A stretch of DNA of 64,000 nucleotides from Phenylobacterium sp. (GTDB lineage: Bacteria; Pseudomonadota; Alphaproteobacteria; Caulobacterales; Caulobacteraceae): contig NZ_JAUYAF010000007.1 of assembly GCF_030693625.1 (NCBI RefSeq), positions 1-64,000 on the forward strand, in the 5' to 3' direction. The notes below the pieces were generated by a model. That model saw nothing but the letters and a program-made list of their open reading frames with translations. It did not search any database and was not told the origin of the DNA. Positions 9,299 through 18,374 of this stretch are shown here, piece after piece. A program made the translations under genes and the position numbers. How positions within the stretch are numbered: position 1 is the stretch's first letter; the number at the start of each line of letters is the position of its first letter.

Positions 9299-9409
9299 GC
9301 CTCATCCAAGCCGGCGCACGAGAACAAATCAAGAACTATTCGTCGCGATCGCTGCGCAGGGAGAGCAGGGCAGCTTGACCACCACGCCCGACGCATCGCT
9401 TGTGGCGCC

Positions 9410-9868
9410 ATGCTCAGCGTGATCATTCCGACCTTCAATTCGTCGACCGAACTGCAGGATCTGCTGCCGGTGCTGGTGCCGGCCGCGGTGGATGGGCTTG
9501 TGCGGGAGGTGATGGCGGCCGACGAGGGCTCCACCGACCCCACCCTGATGATCTGTGACGACGCGGGGGTGGAGGTGGTCACCGACGGCATCGCCCAGGC
9601 CATGAAGCGGGCGAAACAGGACTGGATCCTGCTGTTGCCCCCCGACATCCGCCTGACCCACGACTGGGCTGATCGCGTGGCGCGTGGGATCAAGCAGGGG
9701 CGATCGGCGGGCCTGAAGGGCCAGAGCGATGGCGGCTCGCTGCTGGACCGGCTGAAGCCCGGACCCTGGGGCCTGCTGGTGCGCAAGAGCGAGCTGGGCA
9801 ACCTTGCGCCCAACGCCGACCTCGCGGGCCTGCGCCGGCAGTTCGGGCGCCTCGCGACCCTGAAATAG
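9410..9868 (+). CDS. Small GT2-like glycosyltransferase domain protein
   Basis: This 152-residue protein begins SVIIPTFNSSTELQDLL, the classic first strand of family 2 glycosyltransferases. It continues with VMAADEGSTDPT in the region of the nucleotide-binding Asp, and LLPPDIRLT where the DXD-type metal site usually sits. It is only about half the length of a normal GT2 enzyme and lacks the acceptor-binding half, so it may be a truncated or specialised enzyme. It starts at the ATG at 9410; the frame is open further upstream only as an antisense of the radical SAM gene. It converges with the GST gene, with a 2-base gap. Confidence 0.72.
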   Translation: MLSVIIPTFNSSTELQDLLPVLVPAAVDGLVREVMAADEGSTDPTLMICDDAGVEVVTDGIAQAMKRAKQDWILLLPPDIRLTHDWADRVARGIKQGRSAGLKGQSDGGSLLDRLKPGPWGLLVRKSELGNLAPNADLAGLRRQFGRLATLK

Positions 9869-9870
9869 GC

Positions 9871-10530
9871 TCAGTCGCGGTCGGGCGCGCCGAGGGGGAA
9901 GTGGGGCCGGAAGTAGCGCGCTTCGTCCACCGCTCGGGCGAAGGACGGCCGGGCCAGCAGGTGGGCGCGGTAGGCGCGCAGGTTGGGATAGGCCTGCGGA
10001 ATCGGGTGGACCCAGTCAGCGTAGAACAGGGACGGGGAGGCTGCGGCGTCGGCCAGGCTGTAGGTCTCGCCCGCCGCCCAGGTCTTGCCGGCCAGATGAC
10101 CCTCGAGCCAGGAATAGGCGCGGTCGAGCCGCTCACCGGCCAGAGACAGGCCGTCCTCGCTCTTCATCGGAATCCGACCCAGCTTGCTGCTGACCGCCAC
10201 CTGCATGGCGTCCATCACATGCAGGTCGAAGAAGCGGTCGAGGAAACGCACGTCCAGGGCGGCCAGCGGGTCGGCGGGGATCAGGCGCACCGGGCCTGGG
10301 TGCTCGAGCTGCAGGTACTCGATGATGATGCTGGTCTCGACGAACTGGCGCCCGCCGTCCACCAGGAGGGGGAACATCTGCATCGGCCAGCGCCGCAGCC
10401 ATTCCTCGGCGTTCTGCGGCTTGTCGGGCCCGATCTCCCGGAACTCGAAGGGGGTGTCGTTCTCGTAGAGGGCGATCAGCGCCTTCTGCGTATAGGACGA
10501 GAAGGGGTGGCCATAGAGGACGAGGGGCAC
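9871..10530 (-). CDS. Glutathione S-transferase family protein
   Basis: This protein of about 219 residues has an N-terminal thioredoxin-fold domain, starting PLVLYGHPFSSYTQK, with Ser residues at the usual activating position. The glutathione-contact region is VETSIIIEYL, and a C-terminal helical domain follows. The likely start is GTG at 10530, preceded by GGAGG at the right distance. An ATG at 10617 in the same frame would add 29 residues unlike the family and would overlap the upstream gene. The substrate is unknown; a detoxification or dehalogenation role is possible. Confidence 0.85.
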   Translation of the reverse strand: MPLVLYGHPFSSYTQKALIALYENDTPFEFREIGPDKPQNAEEWLRRWPMQMFPLLVDGGRQFVETSIIIEYLQLEHPGPVRLIPADPLAALDVRFLDRFFDLHVMDAMQVAVSSKLGRIPMKSEDGLSLAGERLDRAYSWLEGHLAGKTWAAGETYSLADAAASPSLFYADWVHPIPQAYPNLRAYRAHLLARPSFARAVDEARYFRPHFPLGAPDRD

Positions 10531-10601
10531 CGGCAGCCTCCGGATCTGATGTGGACGGTCGAAACCTAACCAGACCAATTGCATAATGCAATCGGTATGC
10601 T

Positions 10602-11198
10602 CTAGCGGGCCGCCCACAGAGTGTCGGCCGCCGTCTGCAGGTCCCCGGTGACGCCGCGCCGGGCCAGGGACAGGCCGTCCAGGTCCACCTCGTCTGGCCG
10701 AAGGGTCCGGCCGTGCAGGCTGTAGCCCACCTGGTAGACGGCCCGGTCCGTCTTGGTGACGCCGTCCTCGATGAACACGGTCAGCACGCCGACGGGGACC
10801 CTTCCGGTCTCGGCCTTGGTCTTGCGCAGACCGTCCTCGACCCAGCTCACCTCCAGGCGCGGATTGCCGGTGGTCTCGACGCTGCTGGCGCGCACCTGCC
10901 TGGGAAACCAGATGGTCTGGGTCTGGATCACCTGCTCGGGCCGCTGGGAGGCCAGGCGGATGCGGTCGCCCGAGCCTTCCAGGGTTCCGGTCATCAGGAA
11001 GGTCTGCTTCAGCGCATTGGCGCGGGCCTCCACCTGGCGCTCACGCGCGGCGAGGGCCTTTTCCCGGGAGGTCTGGGTCCGTTCCCGATGGCTGTCCCAG
11101 TAGCCGAGGACGGCCACGACCACGGCCACCACGCCCACAATTTCGGCCAAGCTCAGCCAGCGCAGGGGCAGGCGCTTCTTGCGGGGTGCGTCGCTCAA
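10602..11198 (-). CDS. Membrane-anchored hypothetical protein
   Basis: This 198-residue protein has a short basic N-terminus, one transmembrane helix (about residues 17-33, EIVGVVAVVVAVLGYW) and a brief coiled coil rich in Arg/Glu/Ala (about 37-65). A soluble C-terminal domain without recognisable motifs follows. The N-in topology would place the domain in the periplasm. It is not similar to any family I can name. It lies between the lytic transglycosylase and GST genes on the same strand, with about 87 bases upstream, and could be co-transcribed with the transglycosylase. Confidence 0.7.
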   Translation of the reverse strand: MSDAPRKKRLPLRWLSLAEIVGVVAVVVAVLGYWDSHRERTQTSREKALAARERQVEARANALKQTFLMTGTLEGSGDRIRLASQRPEQVIQTQTIWFPRQVRASSVETTGNPRLEVSWVEDGLRKTKAETGRVPVGVLTVFIEDGVTKTDRAVYQVGYSLHGRTLRPDEVDLDGLSLARRGVTGDLQTAADTLWAAR

Positions 11199-11285
11199 TC
11201 TGGTCTCCGTTGACCGCAGGCGTCGGGGCGGGCTGCTGCGGCCGGTCGCACAGAGCTAATCGCAGATTGAGGACGAAGCGAGGCG

Positions 11286-12974
11286 TCAGCCGCGCTTCGA
11301 GCGCCTGGCCTTCTTGTCGGACTTGCCGGAGTCTTTGACGTCCTCGTCTTCCGCCACCTCGACCTTGGCCGCGGGCAGGGGCGCGTCCCAGCGGGCGTCG
11401 ATGTATTTCTGGCCGGTGGCCAGGGCGTCCAGGGTGCGGGACTCCTGGCCGAACTTCTTCTGGTAGGTCCAGTAGGCGGCCATGACGTGTTCGACGTAGT
11501 TGCGGGTCTCCGGCGCCGGCATGCACTCGATGACCATCAGGCTCTCATCGTCGTCGCCGAGCATCCGGGCGGTCTTCTGCAGGGTGGCCGGCCCGCCGTT
11601 ATAGGCCGCCACCGTGCGCAGGATGTCGTAGCCGACTCCTTCGCCCATCAGCCAGGTGACATAGTCCTGGCCGACCTTGAGGTTGTAGCCGGCGTCGAAC
11701 AACGGGCTCATGTCGTCGCGCAGCCGGGCGTTGCCAGTGGCGTGGGCCGCGGTGTCGGGCATCAGCTGCATCAGGCCGACCGCGCCGGCCGGCGATACGA
11801 CGCCGGGATTGAAGCGGCTCTCCTGGCGCACGATGGCGTAGACCAGCGCCTTGCTGATCTTGAAGCCCTCGCGCGGGTTCAGGTTCGGGGTCGGATAGTC
11901 GGGCTGGCCCCGGCGGCGCGCGGGTCCGGCGGCGGCCATGTCCTGGGCCAGGCCCTCGTTGATGACAGCCGCCAATTGCATCCAGCGCGCCCGGTCTTCC
12001 GGGGTGCGGGCCAGCGCCAGGCCGGCGCGGAGCTCCTGGCCGGCCTCGGGCACGCGCCCGATCTGGGCCAGGGCGGCGGCGCGGTGAGCCCGGGCGTCGT
12101 CCCGCATCATCCTGGTCACGTCGGCGGTGGGGCCGCCGTAGGAGGCCTTGAGAACATTGCGGGCTCGCGGCTGATAGGCCCGGGCCTCCGACAGCGGCGT
12201 TGCGGGACCGAGGCCGCGCAGGGCCACCTGACGCTCGGCGATCATGCCGTAGAAGGTGTGGGGCGACCCGGCCGCCTGGCGCAGATGGGTCGCGGCCCGG
12301 TCGGAATGGCCGCCGGCCTCGGCAGCGCGGGCCGCCCAATAGGCGCCGCCGGCGCGGACCCAGATATCTTCCTCGGTGTCCTGGGCCAGCTGCGACAGAT
12401 AGGTCTCGGCCTGGTCGTAGCGGCGCAGGCGATAGGCGGCCATGCCGGCGATCCAGCGTTCGCCGACCGCCCGGGCCAGCTCCAGGGCGCGCTTGGAGTC
12501 GCCGGAATAGAAGGCCTCGCGGGCAAGGCGGGCGTTGTCGGCGTCGAAGGGGCCGCCAGAGCCCGGAGGCACCAGTTCGATCTTGCTCCAGTCGGTCCCG
12601 ATCAGGCCGGGCACGGCGGGGGCGGCCAGGTCCGGCGTCTTGCGCTTGCTGGCCAGGGTGTAGATGCGCTCAGCCACCGGCAGGTCGGCGTAGCGCGACA
12701 GCCAGCCCGACAGCTCGTCGAAGTTCGACTTGTGCGCCGTCGGGTGCATCAGGCCGCGATAGGTGACGTAGCCCGAGAGCGACGGGTCGCTGATCTCGAT
12801 GGCCTGCATGGTGGCGTCGATGAAGTCGCCGCGGTCGACCGCCTCGAAGGCCCGGGCGTAGGCCTGGGCGTCGGCTGGCGTCAGGACTTGCGGGCTGCCG
12901 GCCAGCGCCTTTCCCGCGATCGTGGCGCAGATCAGGGCCAGGGCCGCGATCCGCACGCGCTTGGTCTGCGTCAT
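11286..12974 (-). CDS. Soluble lytic murein transglycosylase (Slt70-like)
   Basis: This 562-residue periplasmic enzyme cleaves the MurNAc-GlcNAc bond of peptidoglycan to form 1,6-anhydro ends. It has a signal peptide (KRVRIAALALICATI, cut near ALAG) and a long alpha-helical superhelix of TPR-like pairs. The C-terminal lysozyme-like domain carries the catalytic Glu in IVRQESRFNP and the SLT motifs GAVGLMQLMP and AAYNGGP. The ATG at 12974 gives the signal peptide; an upstream in-frame start adds only Arg-rich residues. The final 35 residues are Lys/Asp/Glu-rich, ending KKARRSKRG, an unusual charged tail for this family. Confidence 0.92.
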   Translation of the reverse strand: MTQTKRVRIAALALICATIAGKALAGSPQVLTPADAQAYARAFEAVDRGDFIDATMQAIEISDPSLSGYVTYRGLMHPTAHKSNFDELSGWLSRYADLPVAERIYTLASKRKTPDLAAPAVPGLIGTDWSKIELVPPGSGGPFDADNARLAREAFYSGDSKRALELARAVGERWIAGMAAYRLRRYDQAETYLSQLAQDTEEDIWVRAGGAYWAARAAEAGGHSDRAATHLRQAAGSPHTFYGMIAERQVALRGLGPATPLSEARAYQPRARNVLKASYGGPTADVTRMMRDDARAHRAAALAQIGRVPEAGQELRAGLALARTPEDRARWMQLAAVINEGLAQDMAAAGPARRRGQPDYPTPNLNPREGFKISKALVYAIVRQESRFNPGVVSPAGAVGLMQLMPDTAAHATGNARLRDDMSPLFDAGYNLKVGQDYVTWLMGEGVGYDILRTVAAYNGGPATLQKTARMLGDDDESLMVIECMPAPETRNYVEHVMAAYWTYQKKFGQESRTLDALATGQKYIDARWDAPLPAAKVEVAEDEDVKDSGKSDKKARRSKRG

Positions 12975-13093
12975 GCCCACTCTCACGCCGCCGCGTCTTC
13001 GCTGGTCTGGCGTGACCCTTTTTCTCAACGACCTGGGAGGTTTAGAGCCCTTATTGATGAAGAGAAAGTGCGTTCGCGCCGCAGGAGGCGCCG

Positions 13094-13909
13094 TTAAGGA
13101 CGTTCCGGCCGATTCAGGCGCTCGGTGAGCGTCAGCAGATCACTCCACGCCTTTTTCTTGGCCGCCGGTTGGCGCAGCAGGAAGGCGGGGTGCAGGGTGG
13201 GCATGGCCGGCAGCTCGATGGCGCCGTCGGCGGACTTCCATTCAAACCAGCGGCCGCGCAGGGACAGGATGCCTTCCTCCCGCTTGAGCATGGACTTCGC
13301 CGACGGCCCGCCCACCAGCAGCAGCATGCGCGGCTTCAGCAGTTCGATGGCCCGCTCGAGGAACGGCGCGCAGACCAGCTGCTCCCCGGGGGAGGGATTG
13401 CGGTTGCCGGGCGGGCGCCAGAACACCGAATTGGTGATGAAGACCTGGTCGGTCAGGCCGGCGGCGGCGAACATCCGGTCCAGGAGCTGACCGGCGCGGC
13501 CCACGAAGGGCTGACCTTGGATGTCCTCCTCCTGTCCCGGCCCCTCTCCGATCACCATCAGGGGCGCGGTGAGCGAGCCGCGATAGAAGACAGACTGGCG
13601 CGCGGCGCCCTCGAACTTCAGCGGACAGCCATCGAAGGCCTCGATGGCGGCCTTCAGGGCCTCCAGGTCCGGCGCGGCGGCGGCCAGGCGTTTCGCCTCG
13701 GCGACGGCGCTGGAAACGTCGGGACCGGCGACAGGGGCCGCGCGGGCGGCGATCGGGGCGGCGGCCGGCTTCTCCGGCAGGCGGATCGGGGCGATCTTGC
13801 CGGCCTCGATACGGTCATAGGGCTCGTCCAGCAGCATGGCGTCGACGCCGGCCTCGGCCCAGAAGGCGAGCAGGCTTTCGGCGGCGATGTCACGGGAGGC
13901 GAGGGTCAT
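13094..13909 (-). CDS. Uracil-DNA glycosylase, family 4/5-like
   Basis: This 271-residue base-excision repair enzyme is expected to remove uracil from DNA. The water-activating motif GEGPGQEEDIQG and the FVGRAGQLLD segment match family 4, as does the leucine-loop motif LHPAFLLRQP. Two of the four cysteines that bind the [4Fe-4S] cluster in family 4 seem to be missing. Only the one in DGCPLK and the one in LVCAPFLE remain; the partners read Phe and Trp (AFDGC, SVFWRPP). The N-terminal 100 residues form an alphaproteobacterial extension rich in Ala/Pro. The cluster may be absent here. Confidence 0.85.
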   Translation of the reverse strand: MTLASRDIAAESLLAFWAEAGVDAMLLDEPYDRIEAGKIAPIRLPEKPAAAPIAARAAPVAGPDVSSAVAEAKRLAAAAPDLEALKAAIEAFDGCPLKFEGAARQSVFYRGSLTAPLMVIGEGPGQEEDIQGQPFVGRAGQLLDRMFAAAGLTDQVFITNSVFWRPPGNRNPSPGEQLVCAPFLERAIELLKPRMLLLVGGPSAKSMLKREEGILSLRGRWFEWKSADGAIELPAMPTLHPAFLLRQPAAKKKAWSDLLTLTERLNRPERP

Positions 13910-14052
13910 GCGTCCTTGTAATCGTTGTTGCGACGGAGTTCACCCTTGACCGGCGACCGGCAAGCTTCCGATAAGTCGGCGAACGGATCAACGCCGCGCG
14001 GCGTAAGGGGCGGGGAACCCCTGACGCGTGGCCCAGAGGAGTTGAGGGGATC

Positions 14053-15726
14053 ATGAGCGACGTCATCGAACGCGAGGCCATGGAGTACGACGTGGTGATC
14101 GTCGGCGCCGGCCCCTCGGGGCTCTCGGCCGCGATCCGCCTCAAGCAGCTCGCCGAGAAGGCGGGGACGGAAATCACCGTCGCCGTTCTGGAAAAGGGGT
14201 CCGAGGTCGGCGCCCACATCCTGTCGGGCGCGGTCATCGATCCCAGCGGCATCAACGAGCTGCTGCCGAACTGGCAAGAACTGGGCGTTCCGCTGGAGAC
14301 CAAGGTCACCCGCGACAAGTTCGTGATGCTCGGCCCGCAGGGCGAGTTGGACATCAGCTTCCTGCCCTTCCCCAAGTGGATGCTGAACCACGGCAACTAC
14401 ATCGCCAGCCTCGGCAACGTCTGCCGCTGGCTGGGCCAGCATGCTGAGAGCCTTGGCGTCGAGATCTATCCCGGCATGGCCGCCTCCGAAGTGGTCTATA
14501 ACGAGGACGGTTCGGTGAAGGGCGTCGTCGCCGGCGTCTTCGGCGTCGGCAAGGACGGCCAGCCCGGCCCGGACTACCAGCCCGGCATTGAACTACACGC
14601 CAAGTACACCTTCATCGGCGAGGGCGTCCGCGGCTCCCTGGCCAAGCAGCTGCAGGCCAAGTTCGGCCTGACCGAGGGCCGCGATCCGCAGAAGTTCGGC
14701 ATCGGCATCAAGGAGTTGTGGCAGGTTCCCGACGAGGCATTCGAGGCCGGTCTGACCCAGCACACCTTCGGCTGGCCGCTGGACAACGCCACCGGCGGCG
14801 GGTCCTTCATGTACCACTTCGGGGACAACTACGTGGCCATCGGCTTCGTGCTGCACCTGAACTACAAGAACCCCTGGCTCTCGCCCTTCGACGAGTTCCA
14901 ACGCTTCAAGACCCACCCGACGATCCGTGGTTATCTGGAAGGCGGCAAGCGCATCTCGTACGGCGCGCGCGCCATCACCGAGGGCGGTTCGCAGTCCCTG
15001 CCGCAGCTCTACTTCCCGGGCGGCGTGCTGCTGGGCTGCTCGGCCGGCATGGTCAATGTCCCGCGCATCAAGGGCAGCCACAACGCGGTGAAGAGCGGCA
15101 TGCTGGCCGCCGAGGCCGCCTTCGCCGCCATCGCCGAGGGCCGCTCGGGCGACGCGCTCACCAGCTACGAAGAGGCCTACAAGAAGTCTTCGATCCACAA
15201 GGAGCTGTGGAACGTCCGCAACTTCAAGCCGCTGTGGTCGAAGTTCGGCACCATCCCGGGCCTGGTCCTGGGCGGCGCTGACGCCATGATCGCCACCATC
15301 TTCGGCGGCTGGTCGCCCTGGGGCACGCTGAAGCACGGCAAGTCGGACGCCGAATCCACCGGCCTGGCCAAGGACTACAAGCCGATCGTCTATCCCAAGC
15401 CCGACAACGAGTTCAGCTTCGACAAGCTCTCGAGCGTGTTCCTGTCGGCGACCAACCACGACGAGAACCAGCCAGCCCACCTGAAGCTGAAGGACCCCAG
15501 CGTCCCGATCGAGGTGAACCTGCCCCGGTTCGCCGAGCCGGCGCGCCTCTACTGCCCGGCGGGCGTCTACGAGGTGCTCTACGACGAGGCCGGCCAGAAC
15601 CCGAAGTTCCAGATCAACTTCCAGAACTGCGTCCACTGCAAGACCTGCGACATCAAGGATCCGTCGCAGAACATCGTCTGGACCACGCCGCAGGGCGGGG
15701 ACGGGCCCAACTACCCGAACATGTAG
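14053..15726 (+). CDS. Electron transfer flavoprotein-ubiquinone oxidoreductase
   Basis: This 557-residue membrane-associated flavoprotein passes electrons from ETF, reduced by acyl-CoA dehydrogenases, to ubiquinone. The FAD-binding dinucleotide motif VGAGPSGLSAAIRL is near residue 18. Mid-protein ubiquinone-site segments are present (LGCSAGMVNVPRIKG), and the C-terminus carries the [4Fe-4S] ligands in NCVHCKTCDIKDP. The length matches the family. It starts at an ATG 4 bases after GAGGGGATC. A downstream lipoprotein gene follows after 66 bases and may be independent. No etfAB genes are in the window. Confidence 0.95.
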   Translation: MSDVIEREAMEYDVVIVGAGPSGLSAAIRLKQLAEKAGTEITVAVLEKGSEVGAHILSGAVIDPSGINELLPNWQELGVPLETKVTRDKFVMLGPQGELDISFLPFPKWMLNHGNYIASLGNVCRWLGQHAESLGVEIYPGMAASEVVYNEDGSVKGVVAGVFGVGKDGQPGPDYQPGIELHAKYTFIGEGVRGSLAKQLQAKFGLTEGRDPQKFGIGIKELWQVPDEAFEAGLTQHTFGWPLDNATGGGSFMYHFGDNYVAIGFVLHLNYKNPWLSPFDEFQRFKTHPTIRGYLEGGKRISYGARAITEGGSQSLPQLYFPGGVLLGCSAGMVNVPRIKGSHNAVKSGMLAAEAAFAAIAEGRSGDALTSYEEAYKKSSIHKELWNVRNFKPLWSKFGTIPGLVLGGADAMIATIFGGWSPWGTLKHGKSDAESTGLAKDYKPIVYPKPDNEFSFDKLSSVFLSATNHDENQPAHLKLKDPSVPIEVNLPRFAEPARLYCPAGVYEVLYDEAGQNPKFQINFQNCVHCKTCDIKDPSQNIVWTTPQGGDGPNYPNM

Positions 15727-15792
15727 GACAAAAGGGCGCTGAGGCGCCTGCCAAGCTTGCGGCGCGGACGGAAAGCGGTGAGGTTCTGCCCC

Positions 15793-17484
15793 ATGCGTAA
15801 ACTGCTCGTCTGTGCCGCCCCGCTCCTCCTGCTGGCCGCCTGCGCCACGCAGCCAGCCGATGATCTCGCCAGCCTCTCCGATCCGGGCGGGTCCTCCTAT
15901 GGCCTGTTCCTGGCCGGCCAGAGCGCCCTGAACGACGGACGCGGCGCTCAAGCCGCGGCCTATTTCGAACAGGCCCAGGCCGGCGGCGCGGAAGACGAGC
16001 TGATCTCCGAGCGGGCCTTCACCGCCGCCATCCTGGCCGGGGACATCACCAAGGCCGCGGCGCTTGCGCCCACCGGCGAGGGGTCTTCTGAATCCGGCAA
16101 ACGGCTGGGCCGCATGGTCAAGGCCGTGGAGGCCATGTCCACCAACCAGGGCAAGGCGGCCAAGGCGCTGTTGGCGCCCGAAGGCATGGGGTTCCCGCAC
16201 AAGGGCGCCGCGGCTCTGCTAGGCCCCTGGGCCTCGGCGATGGCGGGTGACGCCACCGGCGCGGTGGTGCGGCCCGAGCTGCGCAACGACAAGGTCGTCG
16301 AGTATTTCGGCCTGCTGGGGCAGGCCTTCCTCTATGAGCGCGCCAAGCGCTACGACGAGGCCGAGACCGACTTCAAGGCGCTCACCGGCGGCGAGAATCC
16401 CGGCGACCTGGTCCTGCTGGCCTATGGCGGCTTCCTGGAACGGCGCGGCAAGCGCCTCGACGCGATCGCGGTGTACGACAAGGGGCTGGCCGACGAGCCG
16501 TCCAACTCCACTCTGCTGGCCGCCAAGGCGCGCGCCGCGGCGGGCAAGTCGGCCCCGCCGGCGCCGACCCTGCGCCAGGGCGCGGCCCAGGCGCTGATGC
16601 CCCCGGCGGCCACCATGCTGGCCGCCAAGCAGGAACAGATCGGCCTGGCCTATCTGCGCCTGGTCCTGCGGCTGGATCCCAACCGCAACGACGCCTGGCT
16701 GATGGTGGGGGACCTGATGGAGACCGCCGGGGATCTCGACGCCGCCCGCGAGGCCTACGCCAAACCCAGGCCTGGTTCTTCGGAATATGCCGCCGGCCGC
16801 GCCAAGCTGGCCTGGAGCTATCTCAAGGCCAAGGACAACGAGACCGCCCTGAAGATGGCCCGCGAGGCCGCCGCCTCGGGCGATCTGGATTCGAAGGTCA
16901 CCCTGGCCGACATGCTGCGGGTCAATGAGCAGTATCCCGAGGCCATCCAGATCCTGACCGAGGTGATGGCGGCCCGGCCCGGCGACTGGCGGCTGCTCTA
17001 TTCGCGCGGGGTGAACTATGACCGCGCGGGGCGCCCGAAGGAGGGTGAGGCCGACCTGCGCGCCGCCCTCAAGATCCGCCCCGACGACAGCGAGATGCTG
17101 AACTATCTCGGCTACACCTGGATCGACCGCGGCGAGCACCTGTCCGAGGCCCTGGGCATGGTCCAGCGGGCCGCGGCCTCGAACCCCAAGTCGGGCGCCA
17201 TCATCGACAGTCTCGGCTGGGCCTATTACCGGCTCGGCGACTACAAGAAGGCCGTCGAGAAGCTTGAGGAAGCCATTGAGCTGGAGGCCGGCGATCCGGA
17301 CATCAACAATCACCTGGGCGACGCCTACTGGCGTGTCGGCCGCCGCGACGAGGCGGAATTCCAGTGGAAACGGGTCCTGACCCTCGACCCTGACGCCAAG
17401 ATGAAGGCCGAGGTGTCGGCCAAGCTGGCCTCTGGTCTGGGCCCCACGGGGCCGGCCCAGAGCCCCCGCGTCGCCGGACCCTAG
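15793..17484 (+). CDS. TPR-repeat lipoprotein
   Basis: This 563-residue lipoprotein begins MRKLLVCAAPLLLLAAC with a lipobox Leu-Ala-Ala-Cys at residue 17, followed by Ala-Thr. The rest is helical TPR repeats, clearest in the last 200 residues (for example NYLGYTWIDRGEHLSEAL and DSLGWAYYRLGDYKKAVEKL). It resembles alphaproteobacterial outer-membrane-anchored tetratricopeptide proteins and probably scaffolds a cell-envelope complex. The ATG at 15793 is chosen because it gives the lipobox; an upstream GTG in frame does not. ispE follows after 4 bases, and a GNAT gene after that, as one likely operon. Confidence 0.85.
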   Translation: MRKLLVCAAPLLLLAACATQPADDLASLSDPGGSSYGLFLAGQSALNDGRGAQAAAYFEQAQAGGAEDELISERAFTAAILAGDITKAAALAPTGEGSSESGKRLGRMVKAVEAMSTNQGKAAKALLAPEGMGFPHKGAAALLGPWASAMAGDATGAVVRPELRNDKVVEYFGLLGQAFLYERAKRYDEAETDFKALTGGENPGDLVLLAYGGFLERRGKRLDAIAVYDKGLADEPSNSTLLAAKARAAAGKSAPPAPTLRQGAAQALMPPAATMLAAKQEQIGLAYLRLVLRLDPNRNDAWLMVGDLMETAGDLDAAREAYAKPRPGSSEYAAGRAKLAWSYLKAKDNETALKMAREAAASGDLDSKVTLADMLRVNEQYPEAIQILTEVMAARPGDWRLLYSRGVNYDRAGRPKEGEADLRAALKIRPDDSEMLNYLGYTWIDRGEHLSEALGMVQRAAASNPKSGAIIDSLGWAYYRLGDYKKAVEKLEEAIELEAGDPDINNHLGDAYWRVGRRDEAEFQWKRVLTLDPDAKMKAEVSAKLASGLGPTGPAQSPRVAGP

Positions 17485-17488
17485 GCCG

Positions 17489-18370
17489 ATGGCTGGCGAC
17501 ACCCTGGCGCCCGCCAAGATCAATCTCTTCCTCCACGTCGGCGCGCCGGGCGCCGACGGCTATCACCCGATCTGCAGCCTGATGGTCTTCGCCGACGCCG
17601 GCGACCGGGTGACCCTGCACGAGGGCGACGCCCTGGCCGTGAAGGTGCGGGGCCCCTTCGCCGGCCAGCTATCGGGGGAGGGCGACAATCTGGTCCTGCG
17701 CGCGGCCCGCGCCCTGCTGGCCAAGGCCAGGGGGCCACAGGTCCCAAAGGCCTTCATTCTGGACAAGCGCCTGCCGGTGGCGGCGGGTTTGGGCGGCGGC
17801 TCCAGCGACGCCGGCGCGGCCCTGCGCCTGATGCGCGAGGACATGACCCCGCGTCTGGAGGACACCGAGCTGGAGGCCGTCGCCGCGAGCCTCGGCGCCG
17901 ATGGCGCGGCCTGTCTCTGGGGCCGGCCGGTCCTGGCGGAGGGACGTGGCGAGCGGCTTTCACCGGCCCCCGGCCTGCCGATCCTGGAGGCCGTGCTGGT
18001 CAATCCCGGCGTCTCGGTCTCGACACCCGCGGTCTACGGTGCCTTCGACGCCGCCAGCGTCTTCGGCGACGTTAAGCCTCCGACCCTGCCCGAGGCCTTC
18101 GAGAGCGTGGAGGAGGTGGCGGGCTGGCTCGCCACCACCCGCAATGACCTGGAGGCGGCCGCCGTGGCCCTGGCCCCGGAGATCGGCGACGTGCTCGCCA
18201 CGCTTTCCGACGAGCCGGAGGCCCTGATCGCCCGCATGTCAGGCTCCGGCGCCACCTGTTTCGCTCTCTGCCAGAGCGAGGTCGAAGCCGAGACCCTGGC
18301 CGAGCGGATCATGGCCATGAAGCCCGACTGGTGGGTCCAGCGCTGCCGTCTCGGCGGCCCCTGGGGGTGA
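17489..18370 (+). CDS. ispE: 4-diphosphocytidyl-2-C-methyl-D-erythritol kinase
   Basis: This 293-residue GHMP kinase carries out the ATP-dependent phosphorylation of CDP-methylerythritol in the non-mevalonate isoprenoid pathway. Motifs are APAKINLFLHVG at the N-terminus, the ATP-binding LPVAAGLGGGSSDAGAA near the middle and the C-terminal GHMP motif MSGSGATCFAL. The length fits the family. It sits 4 bases after the TPR lipoprotein gene and 4 bases before the GNAT gene, so expression is probably coupled. Other isp genes are not in this window. Confidence 0.93.
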   Translation: MAGDTLAPAKINLFLHVGAPGADGYHPICSLMVFADAGDRVTLHEGDALAVKVRGPFAGQLSGEGDNLVLRAARALLAKARGPQVPKAFILDKRLPVAAGLGGGSSDAGAALRLMREDMTPRLEDTELEAVAASLGADGAACLWGRPVLAEGRGERLSPAPGLPILEAVLVNPGVSVSTPAVYGAFDAASVFGDVKPPTLPEAFESVEEVAGWLATTRNDLEAAAVALAPEIGDVLATLSDEPEALIARMSGSGATCFALCQSEVEAETLAERIMAMKPDWWVQRCRLGGPWG

Positions 18371-18374
18371 CCCC

